In this document: in pieces, positions 39,707-53,720 of the stretch | Layout of the letters: every line of letters begins with the position of its first letter | How positions within the stretch are numbered: the stretch's first letter is position 1 | Assembly: GCA_902702965.1 (NCBI GenBank) | Contig: CACRXP010000230.1 | Span: 154,310 to 218,309 of the forward strand | Length of the DNA stretch: 64,000 nucleotides | From: Spirometra erinaceieuropaei | Taxonomy: Eukaryota; Platyhelminthes; Cestoda; Diphyllobothriidea; Diphyllobothriidae | Direction of reading: 5' to 3' | Notes under the pieces: generated by a model | Seen by the model: the letters and a program-made list of their open reading frames with translations, nothing else | Databases searched by the model: none | What the model was told of the DNA's origin: nothing | Program-made: the position numbers and the translations under genes

Positions 39707-42700
39707 CTTAAAACATAAATTGTATAAGAATACTTACATGCTCTTCTAAAGGTTGAATTTTAAAGCCGATTTCCACCATTTGGAGGTCTTACTTGGGCTG
39801 CGACGCAATTGTGTCGAGACAAGCAGCCTGAGAAGGTCGTGGGGCTTATCCTATAGGGTCGTAAGATCCACGGTTTTCTTATTAGTCGGTGGCCCTATCC
39901 GTTGATTGGTTTCTTTTCAAGAGCGGGTTCTTCGAATATTTTAGTTCTCCAGTAACGGTGACGTCAATGACGGGAAGTGAACAAGTATCTTAAACTTTCC
40001 GAGGTTATTTTATGGCAGAAAATTCACATGTTTCTTTGAGTTAAAAGACGCAATCAAGCATTTCCGTGAGGTGAGAAATGTGCTGTGTGTAATAAATAAA
40101 CATAGGCAACTGACTGTCGTTTAAAACTAGCAAAATCAAAAAAATTTCAAACTGCAGCCATAATGGAGACAGGTTTGTACCCTACAGCGGAAAATACGCA
40201 TGCCTGCCAGCTTTAACAAGGAAGTGCGCCTAAAACACCGGTCGAATTATATTGTTTGTGAAGACGTACGGGCGGTGATGCGTCCGAAGAAGGGTTGCCC
40301 CGTAATCACGTCGTTCAGAACGAAGTATAAGCCCTAATCCATGTCCGTAGGTTTCCTGTGGGCTAGTCATAACGGCCCAGGCTCCAAGCTGGCGGTCCTT
40401 TGCCCGGTGGGTGCGTCCTCGCAGGAAAGTCATGATACCCAGCTCAAGAATCACTTCATGTCCAGTTTTCTGTGCTTAAGAGAATAAGGCAGAATGGAAT
40501 TTCTGATACCTTTGATGGCCTTATATCCGCGGTTATGAAATACGGGACGGTTACTCGTAATTACGAATCTGTTCGGTTCGTAGGCTATTAATACGGACTT
40601 CAAACAAAGGCTGACGCTCGGATTGCGAACGAATTTCCCTATTTGATTGCATGAAGTTCCGGCTCGTGTTCTTCAACCGTTATCAAGTGGGAGCGCTTCA
40701 CAGTTCCAGGTCGAGGACAAAGTCGACGTTGGCAGTTAAGTTTGAATAGCAACCGATGTGGGTCTTTAAAATTCTACTTCAGTCGGGTTTAAATGCCATG
40801 GGACTTAGGCCAAACTGCATGTAAGGACACTTTTGCGTCACAATCGTATTTGTAGTAGTAAGGTAACGGCGGCCCACCCCAGGTTCCGGCGGTTGGTTGT
40901 GAATAAGAGAAAAGTCTACTGAACTTGATCCAACAAGTGTTGAACAATGCGCACGCATCTAATACAGCTCGCGGGACCTGACGGCTGATAGCATCAGCCA
41001 CACGGATGATTGAGGTGCCAGTTCGTTAAGAATCCTACACTACCCTCCCTAGAAAACTGTCCTCTTTGTTCCGACAAAAAATCAGGATTTTGCCCAAATT
41101 TTCAACAGGTAACCCAGTCCTTGAATGAATAATCCGCTTTCAATGATGCCCAACCGAAACAGTGTTCTAATATGATTTTCAACACTTTTGAGCGAAACAG
41201 CAAAAAGTGATTGCAGGTCATCACTGAAAAAGTAATCACGATCAAAGCGTGCGTAGCTGATTCTAATGACGGATGAAGAGATTAAACCTAGTCTGTCATT
41301 TTTTGATGTTGCTTTGAAGGTGTAAGCAATGACCACCGTCTTGAAAGGATTATGGTGTAAATGGCGAAAATAAGGAGAGATTCGACAGCCGTTAGGTATT
41401 AATTACTGACTACTGCTCTTGCCTATAGCTATGACGGAGAATCCTAAACCCTCGGACCACCGACCCCGATCATCCTAATGTGGCCGCAACCCTGTTGTCT
41501 TTAGGCGGGATTATCGCGACTTTCTTCAACACTGACTTTCTACGTGCTCTTTTTTCTCTTTAATTAACCAATCACATTATTCGAACTAATAAATCTACAT
41601 ATTTTACGCATCATGTATATTCTTATTATCTCCCTAAACAAGAGATAATGCTGGTTTATATACTGAATTAAGAGCTGGCATTCAAATTGTAGACGACGGA
41701 AAACCAAGGAAGTGTGTTCGAAATTCTGAAGCACAAATGCCACTGAGAGCTGTCAGCCGTCATTTGAAGTTGGTTTCGTGCTTCAAGTCCCTCGAGCTTA
41801 CGAAATTTTAGTCCCTATCATGGTGCGAAAGACACGCTGTCTCGAAATAACTCACGAGTGGTTTTTATTTTTTTCTGACTTTCAAAAATATCTATTCGGA
41901 GGTGACGACTCTCCGGTCTTCGAAGCATTCTTATACTGCAGACCCCATCACCCCCGGCGGTTATCCTGAGGAGAGGTACAAACTTCGGCACTTACTTACC
42001 TCCAAAATCCACACCGGCGGTGTAATTTTCGAGTCCGCTTTCAAGGGGGAAGGAGACGCCATAAAAACTTTGAGTATTTATGTTCCTGCAAATGCAGGGT
42101 CCCCTCATTATGCAGGGCTAGGAGGGGGCTGGACGGGACGTAGCCTCCTCTGCATTTACTTATGCTTCATGAATGCTCCAAAGGCAATATTCAGTGTACA
42201 CGCGGGAACTTTACCTCAAACATAAGCATCTTTATGCTACAATGAATGCTATTTCCAGCACATAACTGTTGTCTAAGTCTACCTGAATGGCCAATGGCTT
42301 TGTTTAAATGCATCAGGTGGGGGGCACTTATCTGCTTAGCGTGTTGCATGATAAGCGTCGTGAGTTCTACAATTGTTTATACTTCCCAAGCAGTGTTTGC
42401 TACGGTTGTACGGAGTAAGTGGCCAAGGTCAACACGCGGAGCACAACTTTCAGAATGTCAATGAAGTGTAGATTTTTATTCCATTTCTCAACCTCTTGCA
42501 TAGTTTTGCTGTTGCAGTCTGGTAAAATTTCTTATTTTTTAGTCATATGTCACCTACGATTGCCGTCGTGTTTTGTCGATTTATGATAGGGCGAAAGTAA
42601 ACCACCATAATTTTCGAACAATATGATCTCACTTGTTTTAAGTTCTGCCCGTATATAAAAAAGCTTTTCCCCCTAAAAGTTTGAAAACTAGAGTTTTAAC

Positions 42701-43290
42701 GATAAATCTCCACCGACAGTTTTTGACTGTCGATTTGTCAATTAGTTAGAGAATTATGCCGCCATTTACATCACCCTACCTAGCCTCATTCCTAAGTACA
42801 AATTTTATCCACAGTTTTGTTTTGTTACCTATAAAATTGTCAGTCGGCTGTTTTTTTTCACAACATTTTATTACTATTTGAAAATTGCATAAGTAACAAT
42901 TTTGCTGGTCGCCCTACCAATACTGGTAGCTACTCAAACTATTTTTTCATCGGTAGCCCCATCATTAAATCCCAAAATTCTTGTAGATATCGTCCCTATA
43001 CATCAGTACTTAACTGTTGTTTTGCTTTCTCCAGCATGAAACCCCGGGAAGCCCTTCGCCGGAATTCGAAAGAAACTAAACTCCAACCTCCTCATTTGAA
43101 ACCCATCGTTAATATATGAAAATAGGCATGGAACGTTCAGAAATTTTGACAATTTTATGTCTATTTATGGGTACTTTTTTCTTTTCTTAATGCTCTTCTT
43201 GAAGAATGATTGTTAACACTTGCTTCTCAGCAGTATGAGAAGTTAGTGAGACCGAAGACAGGAACAAGCGAAGTCTGAAGTTTATTTCGA
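39707..43290. other. Upstream calpain flank or first intron; no gene supported
   Basis: The start-codon exon of calpain should lie upstream of 39706, here or beyond the window, but I cannot place it. Short frames at 40.2-41.3 kb (minus) and 41.8-42.5 kb (plus) show no known domain. Confidence 0.35.
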
Positions 43291-43293
43291 AAA

Positions 43294-44128
43294 ATGTGCT
43301 TTAAAGTAGATTGCCCCTCGATGTCACTGTCTATTTCATTTACTCCTGTGCCCTCAGCCGTAAGGTCGCTGAAGCTAAAGGACTTTCATTTAGGAGAAAA
43401 AAATTCACCCCTTCTGATCAACTTCTTCTCATCGATAGAAGTCGACTTCATTTTCTTCCGTTTGGAGCGCTCAGCTCAGTATTTTAGAGGAAGTAAGCTC
43501 CTTATTAGTCGGGAAAGAACATCCATAAAACGCAGAGTTTTCCCCTCATTAGCAAACATAAAGCCACCCCAGGATTCTGCTTATCTGCAATTTGCTCCAG
43601 AGACAGGTCCTTCATCAGGCGTCCGCCAACTTTCCCCCTTATCTGCAGCGGCCTTAGTTCCATCCAGCTTCTCACTTGAGCATATTATCAGTTGAAACCT
43701 GCCACTTCGAAACAAATCCAAGATGTAATAATTGCTTAAATGCTGCTCCCAAGTTTACCAGACCGCCTGATCTTAAGAGTAAAAATGGACTGACCCTAAA
43801 TTCGCAATCAACCTCCATGGCACAGAATGATGATTTAGTTAATAAAACTGGGTAGAAGCCGTCCTGTTCCCGCGTCAAGCCACAAGGGTCTGACATACCG
43901 GTAAAACCAAACAATCCTGATAATAGCCCATTGAGATCCCTGCCTGTTCCTATCCTGAATTCCCAATTTGAAGAAGGCAACACGATAGGAAAACCCGCTA
44001 ATACGCCAGCCTCTGAAGTGCAATTACGTAATGTCGCTAATAATTCCCCGAACTACACAGCTAGCCTGAAACACCAAATAATAAAGCCTTATCTTAATGC
44101 AAACAGTTTCTCAATACCATTGAATTAA
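43294..44128 (+). pseudogene. Possible LINE ORF1 remnant
   Basis: A 133-codon plus-strand frame plus degraded continuations precede the endonuclease remnant at 44.4 kb by a few hundred bases. It contains LGEKNSPLLINFFSS and LLISRERTSIKRR. The position and basic patch suggest ORF1 of the same element; there is no zinc knuckle or other firm domain. Confidence 0.3.
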
Positions 44129-44389
44129 TTTTCTAACAATAATCACCCCTTTTATTATGTTCAACATTCTCAAAATCCTATTTTTATGCCTCCTATTTTT
44201 TCGACCCCACGAACTCGCATTCCTCTTCGTTGGTCCTGTCCAAATATATTTCTATGTAATACTGCCTCCTCAGTTAGAGGTGACATTTCCACAAATTTCA
44301 GATCACATCTACCTTGTTTCCCACCCCTACTTCCTTCCTACAGCTTAATTTTCCACCACCAACTCTTCCTTTTTTAGAACTAGTAATAA

Positions 44390-47050
44390 GCGAAACCAAC
44401 ATCTCAGGAATACGCTCATTATAGTTTCTATCAACGCGGGATTAACCGTCCGAAAGATGGCACAACTAGGAGCTGTAGCCTTAGAGTTTGACTCAGATGT
44501 TTTTTGCATTACAGAATTTTGGACCCACTCTCTAATTTCCGACTCGGCGCTCGCTATAGATGGTTTCAGCTTATACTGACAAGGTATCTTTGAAAAGCGT
44601 GGCGGTGGTTGTATTCTTTAAATCAGAGCCTCATTTGCATATTCCCCTTATGACCTGTACATTTTTGCCTTACGTGGAAATCTCTGTTTCGTTTCGGTAA
44701 TCCTTCCACAAAATAGGAAAGCCCTAATTGGATGTGTCTATAATTCCCCTTGTTACTACGGAAATGAAGGCCACCTCTGTGAATTCTCTAAAAAAACCGC
44801 AGATACTTCATTCGATGTAAGATCATCGTAGGCGATTTTAATTTGCCAGACATTGACTGGCACACACATACTTCCTCTCTTAAATTCCAGAAGATTCTGG
44901 ATACCATTCACTTTTCAAACTTGCTTGAACTAGTCCGCTCTTCGACCAGAGGCGACGGTGTAATAGACTTAATTTTTACTAGTGGCATTCTCCATGTATC
45001 TATGAATTTCCATCGTGACTTTTTCACGAGTTACTCTGCATTGATTTATTATGCCTTCCATTTTCGACTTCTGCAAAGCCAGCTGTAGAACGTAGCTTTT
45101 TGACTGTGCTAATGTTAACCAGGCATTAGTAAATAACTTTACAAGCGCTTTCGGTTGGCACAATATTTTTAAAAACAATAATCTAAATGTATGCTACGAT
45201 TTGTTGCAGTGTGTAACAGAAGATCTCTTCGGACTAATCCCGCTGAGGACATTCAAATCGAGTGCCACTTTTTCCATTGTCCCGTATTTTGATAAAAACA
45301 GAATCAAAAAGCCATAGAAGAGGATTAAATACCCTTCCGTAAGCTCGTTATTTGTTGACCTCAGAATCGCTGAAATATTTAAATTAGCTAAGAGAATGAG
45401 GTTCGCGTGAGATAGTCGCAGTCTTTAGCTATTACTGGTGCGAACCCTTCTAGATCTGTTTCACAGGTCTTCTGTCAAAAATAATCAATTAAGTTCAATC
45501 AAGTCGGTTCGCCTTTGCATATTTCCGACAATACTTTTATTACTAAGGAGTCAGAAAAAGTAGGGTTGTTAAACTCATTCTTTGCCTATCATTTTACCAA
45601 TTGAACCGAGCCCATCCATGCAATTCCTCCGTTGTCTGGTGCTTCCTTCATACCCATCTACTTTGCTCCTTTAAATATTCGAAAACTGATAAGCCAGTTT
45701 ACCAAATCGCACTCATTAGGAACTGACGCATCCCGAAATCTCTTGTAAAACAGCTGAGAAATTTTTCTCCTCTGCTTGACAGACTCTTTTTAGTCTTTCT
45801 CATGAATGGTTTCCTTGCTGAGTACTGGAAAACTTTTAGTCTTATTGCAGTGTTAGATCTGACTGTCGTTCTGATGTTAAAAACTATAGGGGTGTTCATC
45901 AAACACCTTTTCTCACCAAAGCCTTTGTAGAAATTGTTGCCATGAAAATTACTAACTTTTGGGTAGGCAGTCAATTTACAAGCTCTCGCCAACATGGCTT
46001 TTTACCTGATCACTCTTACGAAACGTGTCATATGTCATTTCGCAACCTACTTCTACTCGTAATTATCTGTAGTAGTTATTTATTTTGGTCTTAGTAAAGA
46101 CTTTGATAAAGTGCCATATACAGATCTCTTAGTTGAATTAAAAGCTCTCGGAATTCGCGGTCCCCTTATTGACTTTATAATATTTTTAGCGGAATCTTCA
46201 TTTCCGACGAGAGCTCTGTTGTAAGTAATGTCCTACAAGGTGCCGTTTCAAGTCCTCTATTGCTTCTGCTTTACATTAATGATATCTTGTCGGCAGTTAA
46301 ACATTATCAATATTTTATTATGCTGATGACCTCAAATACGTATATTCTTTCATTAAATCTACCACTCAACATTGCCTGGAACAAATACATACTGACTTGC
46401 TTTCCCTCTCAGCTTGGAGCTCAAAATGGCTAATGAGATTCTATCCGTCTGAATGTCGTTATATGTGTCCTAGATCGGATAGAATACCCCAACCAGTGGC
46501 CTCACAAGGCACACCTATGACTGATGTGTCACCATCGAGTGCTTAGGTTTAAGATACCCCAATAATCTGAGACTTTATCGAATGTTTGCACCTTCCATTT
46601 TTGAGTATTGCTGCCCATTCTTTGGTCTTATGAAGGAGTCTAGTCGTCCAGAAATTGAAAATGTCCAAAGACATTTTACCAGAATGTTCTCAAGCACGGC
46701 AACCCAAATATTCCCTACTTAGATAGATGCCAGCTAAGTAACCCAAAATTCCTATGGGTTCGGAGTCTAGAAGCAGGTTTCTGTCTCCTCTTTTACACTA
46801 ATGATAGTTCAAATCTTCGTCGAATTTTGGCCCTTACCCCTTTTATTTGCCCATACAGTCTTCGTACTTCTTCCTTCAATGTGCCTCCTTCCTTTTCGGC
46901 TACACCAAAGCGCTCCCTTTCCTCCGTCTCCAGGCATGATTTCCTTTGTAATAGCCTTTCAGTAGATACAAAATCATTGGTAATGTACATAATTTTAAGA
47001 GGAGGCAACGTCATTATCTGAATACTGAGTCGATTAAGCTGCCCGGACAA
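44390..47050 (+). pseudogene. LINE (non-LTR retrotransposon), degraded, third type
   Basis: Endonuclease remnants: IIVSINAGLTVRKMAQLGAV and DVFCITEFWTHS (N-terminal APE motifs), then VGDFNLPDIDWHTH-like and RGDGVIDLIFTSGI. RT remnants near 46.08-46.45 kb: FGLSKDFDKVPYTDLLVEL and FYYADDLKYVYSF, keeping an intact YADD. The C-terminal region reaches about 47.02 kb. Many stops and shifts show it is dead. When active, the endonuclease nicked DNA and the RT copied the element at the nick. Confidence 0.75.
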
Positions 47051-47631
47051 ATTTCTCTAAAATACCGAGAAAGGGTCATCGGAAATTTAGGATGCCGCCA
47101 CGAAGTTGCCGCATCCGCTCACAAGTCAGTGGCCTGCAAACCGACTCGCGCGCAGCTGGAATTTTGAGGTGCAAGAAGGAGGTTTTTCAATCGAGTCTCT
47201 TCGCTGAAAACAGCTGCCTTTCATCAAAAGTGGATTATAAAAAGCGTTCCTGACTACGATCCTCCAGCTAACTCCATCGATACTCTCATCGTTCGATCAG
47301 AACAAACTTAAGCAAAAACGGTCTTTCTGTCGGAAATCTCAGCTTGTCTACAAGGCCTATCCATCCAATATACTGCCTCCAACCGCTTGCCAAAACTTGG
47401 AGCGATATCTACAAAAAGGCTGAGTCGATATTTCTACACTGCTTGCTGTGCTGCTTAAATTCAGAGAGCTGCCACTTTACCAAACACAGGCTTACCTGAA
47501 AAAAAAACATTCCCTAGAAATTTTCAGATAACGCAGCATAAGCATAAACCTCGTCTACTGTTGTGCCCTAGGAAAAGGCTTGCTATCCCTGCAGATTATT
47601 CCGTCTTTCCTAAGCCCACTGCATAACGGAG

Positions 47632-48200
47632 ATGTGCGCTGATTTCCAAAATACTGTCTCCAATGACGGAGTCCATTCCCCGACCACCAACATTTTTGTC
47701 ACGCACGCTAACCCCCCCCCCCCCGCCACCGCAGCACGTCGACCAGCAATGTCGCAAAGTTTACTTGATAATATATGCGTACCGCATATGGATCAATTCT
47801 GCAGCGCATGCCAGATGTTGGCTGAAGAAAATCAACCTCCTTCAGGAAGAAATTGAAAAGGTGAATACTCTTCTACAATGTACGCTAGACACAGTTGACA
47901 CTACGAATATACTTGTTGGAAGAATAACTAGAAGTGGAGCCAAAGGACGTCGCACAAATCACGCCATCAACACCCTCCGCAGCTGTCACGGCAGTCCCAG
48001 CACAAACAGTTAAAATACAAGACGACAACAACCAGCGAAGAAACGAAAAAAAGGAGCAAAAAAGAAATCTTCCAGTAAAAAGATCGAAGGAAATGGACAG
48101 GAGATTCCGAGGAATGCCTCCGAAGAGCAGGAACTAGGGAAGTCAGCGACAGTATTGTTCAGCACGGAAAATGGCATGGATCCGAAAGCCCGCAGCCTAT
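47632..48200 (+). pseudogene. Possible LINE ORF1 with coiled coil
   Basis: Overlapping plus-strand frames give a Pro-rich N-terminus (after a poly-C run at about 47710), a CQMLAEEN block and INLLQEEIEKVNTLLQ heptads suggestive of a coiled coil, then a Lys/Arg-rich end. This fits the layout of CR1-type ORF1 proteins and lies about 800 bp before an endonuclease remnant. A frameshift separates the parts. Confidence 0.35.
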
Positions 48201-48454
48201 GCATCCTGCTCACTTAAACTACATGCAATTTTTTTGCAATTTAACTATTTTGCCTTACATCTGTACTGTTAAAGGGAGTTTTCAGGGCTTCATTCGTTTA
48301 CTCCAAATGTACTGACTGAAAGCCTAGTGGTATCTGTCGAAACAGACTCGGTTTTTAAGTTCCATTTATACCTATTCCATATCGCTTTTGCCGTCCATGG
48401 AGATAATTATGGAGCTATTATCTATGGATACCACCGAAGCACTACGTATGGATG

Positions 48455-48480
48455 AATTAATAATAATAATAATAATTTTA
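48455..48480. repeat. (TAA)n microsatellite
   Basis: About seven TAA units, possibly the tail of a retroelement just upstream. Confidence 0.85.
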
Positions 48481-48974
48481 CTTAATGCCAGTTTATAGGC
48501 ATTTTCAGGGAAACGTTAAACACAAATCCGCCCAGCAGTAAAAAAACTCCTGTAGAAAAGGAATAAAATTAAGTAGGTCATGAGGGCGTACTATGTTGCC
48601 GTTGAGGGACCTGAGCCCTCAGTCCCCTCAACATCGTCCGTTGTGTCCACCGTGGGGAATGTTTTACCGTGTACAAAGCTTTCCGCCTAGAAAACGCAAA
48701 CACATCTTGTGTGCTGTCATCCCCATGACCACTTAAAATAGTTTTTGAAAATTAAGTTCAGGTTTCACACCTCCCACTGAGAGAACGGTCCTCCGTAATT
48801 CATGTAGGAGGTGTCCGTTTCAGTCAGATTGCGAACCGACAGAGAGACGCAAAATGAGGGAATTCTGGAAAGGAGAGATGAGAAGGACAGAACAGAGGTA
48901 AAATAATTAAAAATAGAGGAAGGAGAAGTGTTCTCGACTGTGGCCAAAAGCTTTCGCAATTATGACTAACCTCC

Positions 48975-50480
48975 ACCAGGATGCAGACTCTGGATTTGAT
49001 GTACACGAATGTACAGAGCCCGTTTAATAAGATGAATCAACTCGAGACTAGGGTCGACGAGCACACATCAGAATTCATCGCCTTGACAGAACCACAACTT
49101 TTGAAGCTACGGGCTAGCATAAGGCATCTGTCAAAGGTTATCGCCAGTTTAAAAGAGACGGGAAAAACCGAGGAAGAGGGATCGCTGCCTATGTAGACTG
49201 CAATTTAACGGCGGTCTCTGGACAACGCCCTATCAATGCGCAAGCGGAATTTTTGCCTTTACCTATGATCATTTAGTACGCTGTCGGCATTTGTACTTGC
49301 ACACCGTTTCTAAAATCGGATGTCGATCGCAATGATATTCTCTAAACGGAACTGACTAAGACCCCGTGGGACAGGGATGGCCTCATTGTTAGCGACTTTA
49401 TCGCTCCTAATCTAGACTGGCAAGCTTGGACTGTTTTGGGTCCGCTGGATTCATCGTTTGCCCGAAACGGCAAGGTGAAAACAACTTTTGCAGAACGTAA
49501 CTCTCAAAGCATGTTTGAGGAAAGAACAACGTTCAAATCGCGTGGATTTGGTGTTCTTTCAAGGTGAGAAACTTGCGCTGGACTTGCAATACTTCCTGGT
49601 AATAAGTGCTAGTGATCATATTGTAAGACTCTTTGAGTATCCCATGTCCTCCCTGTCCGATTCACATAAGCAACTAGGAAAAAAGATATGGAAAGGATAT
49701 TTTTCCAGCATGCGAACGTGAGTCTCAGAAATACCATGGTCACTCACACTACAGGACACAGTTAACGAATAGTGGAGCACGTTCAGTTCGTTGGCTAAAA
49801 GAATCATTAACGTAAATAGTCCCCCCAGATGAAAGAAAACACGCAGCCGTTAGTTTTAGATAGACCTGCAACTTCAAGTCTACACTAAGATGGGGAATAA
49901 GATGTGGAGGCATTTTCGACTAACAGGCAATCCCGAACATCTGCGGGAATACAAACGACAGCGGGATTTGTGCAAATTTGAGGATAATGGACTTCTGCGG
50001 ATCTTCGAGCTTACCGTATTTCAAAAATCTTTGGAACACGCCGAGACCCTATTCGGTTGTATATATAATGGCAAAATAAATCATGTCCGATCCTGGAGCT
50101 GAACTCCTACAACAGAGTAATGGAGACGGATGCCCAGACGAAGGCATCAGTCCTCTCTAACTTCTTTTAGTCAGTATTCATTCATAAAACGAAGCGCTCC
50201 TCTCTCTCCTCCCCCCAGAACGACCGTAAAATTCAGCATCTCTACATGTCGCCTACATCGATTAGGACTGGATAACACTGGCTAAAGCCTCTCGAAACAC
50301 CTATTTAGACAGAAGTCATCCAGTTGCCCTTCGAGAATTAGCCGGCGTCTGTGACATTTCAGAAGTCCACCGAAGAAGGTGGACAGTCAGGGGAATGTAA
50401 AACTGCCTTTATTTCTCCGATCTACGAAGGAGTGTCCAGGCTAGAGTCCGAAACCTGCACTTTGTTTAAGGCCACAAAAC
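48975..50480 (+). pseudogene. CR1/jockey-type LINE fragment: endonuclease and linker
   Basis: Starts with LMYTNVQSPFNKMNQLETRV and SEFIALTEP (APE N-terminus), then VSDFIAPNLDWQAW and LGPLDSSF matching the MGDFNAPGPNWN/LGPKSAF blocks of the LINE at 55-57 kb. It then has KMWRHFRLTGNPEHLREYKR, the linker before RT. The strand and family match the RT that follows at 50.5 kb, but linker segments repeat, so two fragments are joined here rather than one full element. Confidence 0.75.
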
Positions 50481-50489
50481 GGCTTATTA

Positions 50490-52828
50490 AGAGCGCAGAA
50501 ATATTTGGAAGGGTGACTTTAACGCAATGAGACGCAATCTTTTGGAGGAAACCTGGTTGGTCAACGCAGCAGATTCAGACGAATTCTGGCAGTACTTTTG
50601 CGAGATTATCGAGCGTCTAATTGATTCCCATTGTTCAATAAAAATGACAAGACCATGTGCGCGACCGCCGTGGGTCAATCCGACGACAAAAAAGACCATG
50701 AAAAAGAAACAGAGACTGCGGAAAAAGTATTTGCAACTTCGAGATCCAAGGTTATTCACCGAATATAAGGATCAGCGCAATAAATGCCGCGAACAAAAAC
50801 GGGTTGCTGGAACTTCCTCCGAGCGCCGACCGATAGCAGAATCCATTACATGTCCCAAGAAGTTTTACGGGTACATCCGCAGTAGGAAGAACCACAGCGA
50901 CGAAATTTCGTGTCTAAAGGATAGCCTCGGTAACTTATTAGTTGAAGGGCCACAGAAAGTGCGATTACTGCCTCAGTTTTTTCAATCGGCTTTTACGGAG
51001 GAGTCCCCAGAAGACAATCAGCAGTTTGAAATGGAGCGAGACAGTCAAGAGCTTCAAATTCGCCAAGATATTGCCGTCATTGAAACCGTCGCCTTTTCCG
51101 TCGAAAAAGTCAGACGCGTCCTCAGTCAAATAAAACCTGAGAAGTCTCCTGGACCCGACGGAATTCCCGGGCTGATACTTAATGAGCTATCAACGGCGCT
51201 GTCAAAGCCTCTTTCGACTCTGTTTGAGCTGCCAATGAGAACAGGAAGGCTACCCTCACAGTGGAAGACAGCTAACCTCGTTCCATTGCATAAGGGAGGT
51301 AGCAGGATGACAGCAATCAGCTTTAGGCCTATTAGCTTAACTTGCCTCCCTTGCAAAACGATGGAAGCTATAGTAAAGAACGCTATACAGCAATTTGGTG
51401 AAGAAAATAACATCTTGCAGGATTTTCAACATGGCTTCAGGAGAGGACGTTCCTGCCTCTCAAATCTGCTAGCCTGTCTGGAGATCTGGACCAGGGCTCT
51501 AGAAGAGGGTTTTGAGGTCGATGTCGTAAACATCGATTTCCGCAAACCTTTTGACACTGACCCGCACCAACGTCTTCTTCACAAATTGAGCGCCATCGGC
51601 ATCCGGGGAGATCTTCTGAACTGAAGTAGGGCGTTTCTGGTTGGTCGGAAACAACGTGTCTGTATCGGGGATGATATGTCAGAATGGGTGAACGTGACCA
51701 GTGGTGTGCCGCAAGGCTCAGTTCTGAGACCATTGCTCTTCATCCTTTACGTTAACGACAGCCTTCAGGAAATCGACTGCGGCAAAATAATGTTTGCAGA
51801 CGATGTTAGGCTCTGGCAAGACATTAAGGGTCCGAATGATCAGAGATCCCTTCAAGATAATTTGCACCGACTGCAAGCGTGGTCGAAGAAATGGCTTCTA
51901 GATTTCAATGTGGAGAAGTGTGCCGTCCTTCAGCTGCGTCCAACCAACTCTCATTCAAATGAGAGCCTGAGGACATATCACCTGAAAGATATAAGGCTCC
52001 CCGCAGAATCTTCACAGAAGGATCTCTGGGTTTGGATACAGAACAACCTGAAACCAACACTGCAGTGCCACAAGGCTGCAAAAAACGCCATGGGAGTGCT
52101 GCATGCAATAAAAAGGGCTTTCGTAAACTTTGACCAAGACCTTTTTTGGGAGAGTTTACGGCACCTTTGTTCGGCCCCACAGAGAATATGGCATACAAGC
52201 ATGGCGGCCATGGCTAGTAAAGGACCAAGAATGCCTCGAACGGGTACAACGGCGTGCAACAAAGCTGGTAAACGGTCTAAAAAACCAATCCTACACAGAC
52301 AGACTGAATTGCCTTAATTTATTCCCTCTGTGTTATAGGCAGCAGAGAGGTGATCTTATCCTTGTCTACAAGATAATGCATGGCCTTGAGCATAGACTTA
52401 AATTTGAGGACATGTTTCAGTGGCACCTTTCACCCAATATTCGAAGTCACACGACGTAGTCACGGACAACAATGTCCAGGCTGAATCTTCGTTCTGAATT
52501 TTTCACGCAGAGGGTACTGGAGAAATGGAACGATCTCCCTCAGTCAGTCCTGGAGGCTACGTCTCTGCAACTCTTCAAGAAACACTTGGATGATTATTTG
52601 TGTCCCCTGCCTTCCCTAGACAGTCTGAATCTGAACTAAGACCTCACGTCCCCACAAATATTTTCACTGTGACAATACTACTCAAATGGATCATGTACCA
52701 TTTTAATAGTGAATATCTTTTGTTCGTGTACAGTTATTTCTAACGAGCTGACATGTAATCAATAGGGTTTTCAAAGGCTTTGCCTATTATCCTTACCAAA
52801 TAAACTGAAATAAACGGAATAAACTGAA
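50490..52828 (+). pseudogene. CR1/jockey-type LINE ORF2, RT and C-terminus, few lesions
   Basis: A 365-codon frame (from 50527) begins at the GDFNAMRRNLLEETW linker and covers RT motifs SPGPDGIPGLI, VPLHKGGSRM, FRPISLTCLP, HGFRRGRSCLSNLLA and VVNIDFRKPFDT. A single TGA at 51622-51624 interrupts it. It resumes with SGVPQGSVLRPLLFILYVND and MFADDVRLW (catalytic FADD intact) up to about 52150, where a frameshift leads to YGTFVRPHREYGIQAWRPW and a C-terminal WNDLPQSVLEATSL block. The 3' UTR ends AATAAACTGAAATAAACGGA. Inactive, but among the least damaged LINEs here. Confidence 0.88.
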
Positions 52829-52834
52829 GCATTT

Positions 52835-53720
52835 ATTGGCGTACCAGGGGTAGAGGAGCATAATGTGCGCTGTTCCACACGGACCTCGTCGTGGTCAGAC
52901 ATGCCTTAGGAGTAATCTTATTTGCAGTAAAAATAAACAGAAGCCACAGACCAAAGTCGTCCAGTGGGTCATCTTTGACTTCAAAAAGACGTTTGATAGC
53001 GTGTTTCATAGACAACTGCTACGAAAGCTTTGGCACAGTGGAACTTAAGTCAACATTTTTGGTGGATTGAAAGTTTGTTGCCATGCAAGCTGTAGACTGA
53101 TTGTTGGTACCGCTGCCTCCAAATGGGTATCAGTAAACAGTGGTGTTCCACAGGGTTCGGCCTTAAGAAAATGGAAAACAATTAGCTCTACGGCGGACGC
53201 GTAGAAACCGCAAGAAAACGTCAACAAGCCGACTACATTGTCCTGCAAGTGACTACTAACGTCCTGTGTCTCCAAATATGTATTGATGTTTCTGAGAGTG
53301 CCAGTGCCCTATAAATGGACTCCACTAGAAGGAGTGTATACGCACAAATATCTAGGTATCTGCACAACTTCAAACTTGCTGCCCTCTGAAGACTGCAAAA
53401 GAGCCGTCCAAAAGTTGACTAGCATCTTACACTGCTTTAGGTGTGCTTTCGTAGTCTTTCCTTTCGAATTCTTCTCGTGGATCTCTAGTACGTTCGTCAG
53501 ACCGCATTGGGGTATGGAATACCAGCACGGATGGCTTGGATGAAGAAAGCCACTGGCCTCATTCAGAAAGTGCAGGTAGTAAAACTTGTGGATGGTCTTA
53601 GAACCCTGTCATATCTAGAAAGACTGATCAAACTCCATATGTTCCCCCATTTAATAAACAAACGAGGTGCAACCTGCTATGGGCATCCCGCATTATCCGC
53701 AAACACGATTGTTCGCTAAA
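52835..53720 (+). pseudogene. LINE fragment, RT remnants
   Basis: Scattered frames read VVQWVIFDFKKTFDSVFHRQ, WVSVNSGVPQGSA, then HKYLGICTTSNLLPSEDCKR, ISSTFVRPHWGMEYQ and KLVDGLRTLSYLERL. These are the palm, thumb and C-terminal blocks of a CR1-type RT; the ADD box is lost. It directly follows the tail of the previous copy. Confidence 0.7.

Noticed and set aside
40230..41336. First exon(s) of calpain among the minus-strand frames
   Set aside because: No conserved calpain N-terminal sequence exists to anchor them and no convincing donor in the right phase was found.
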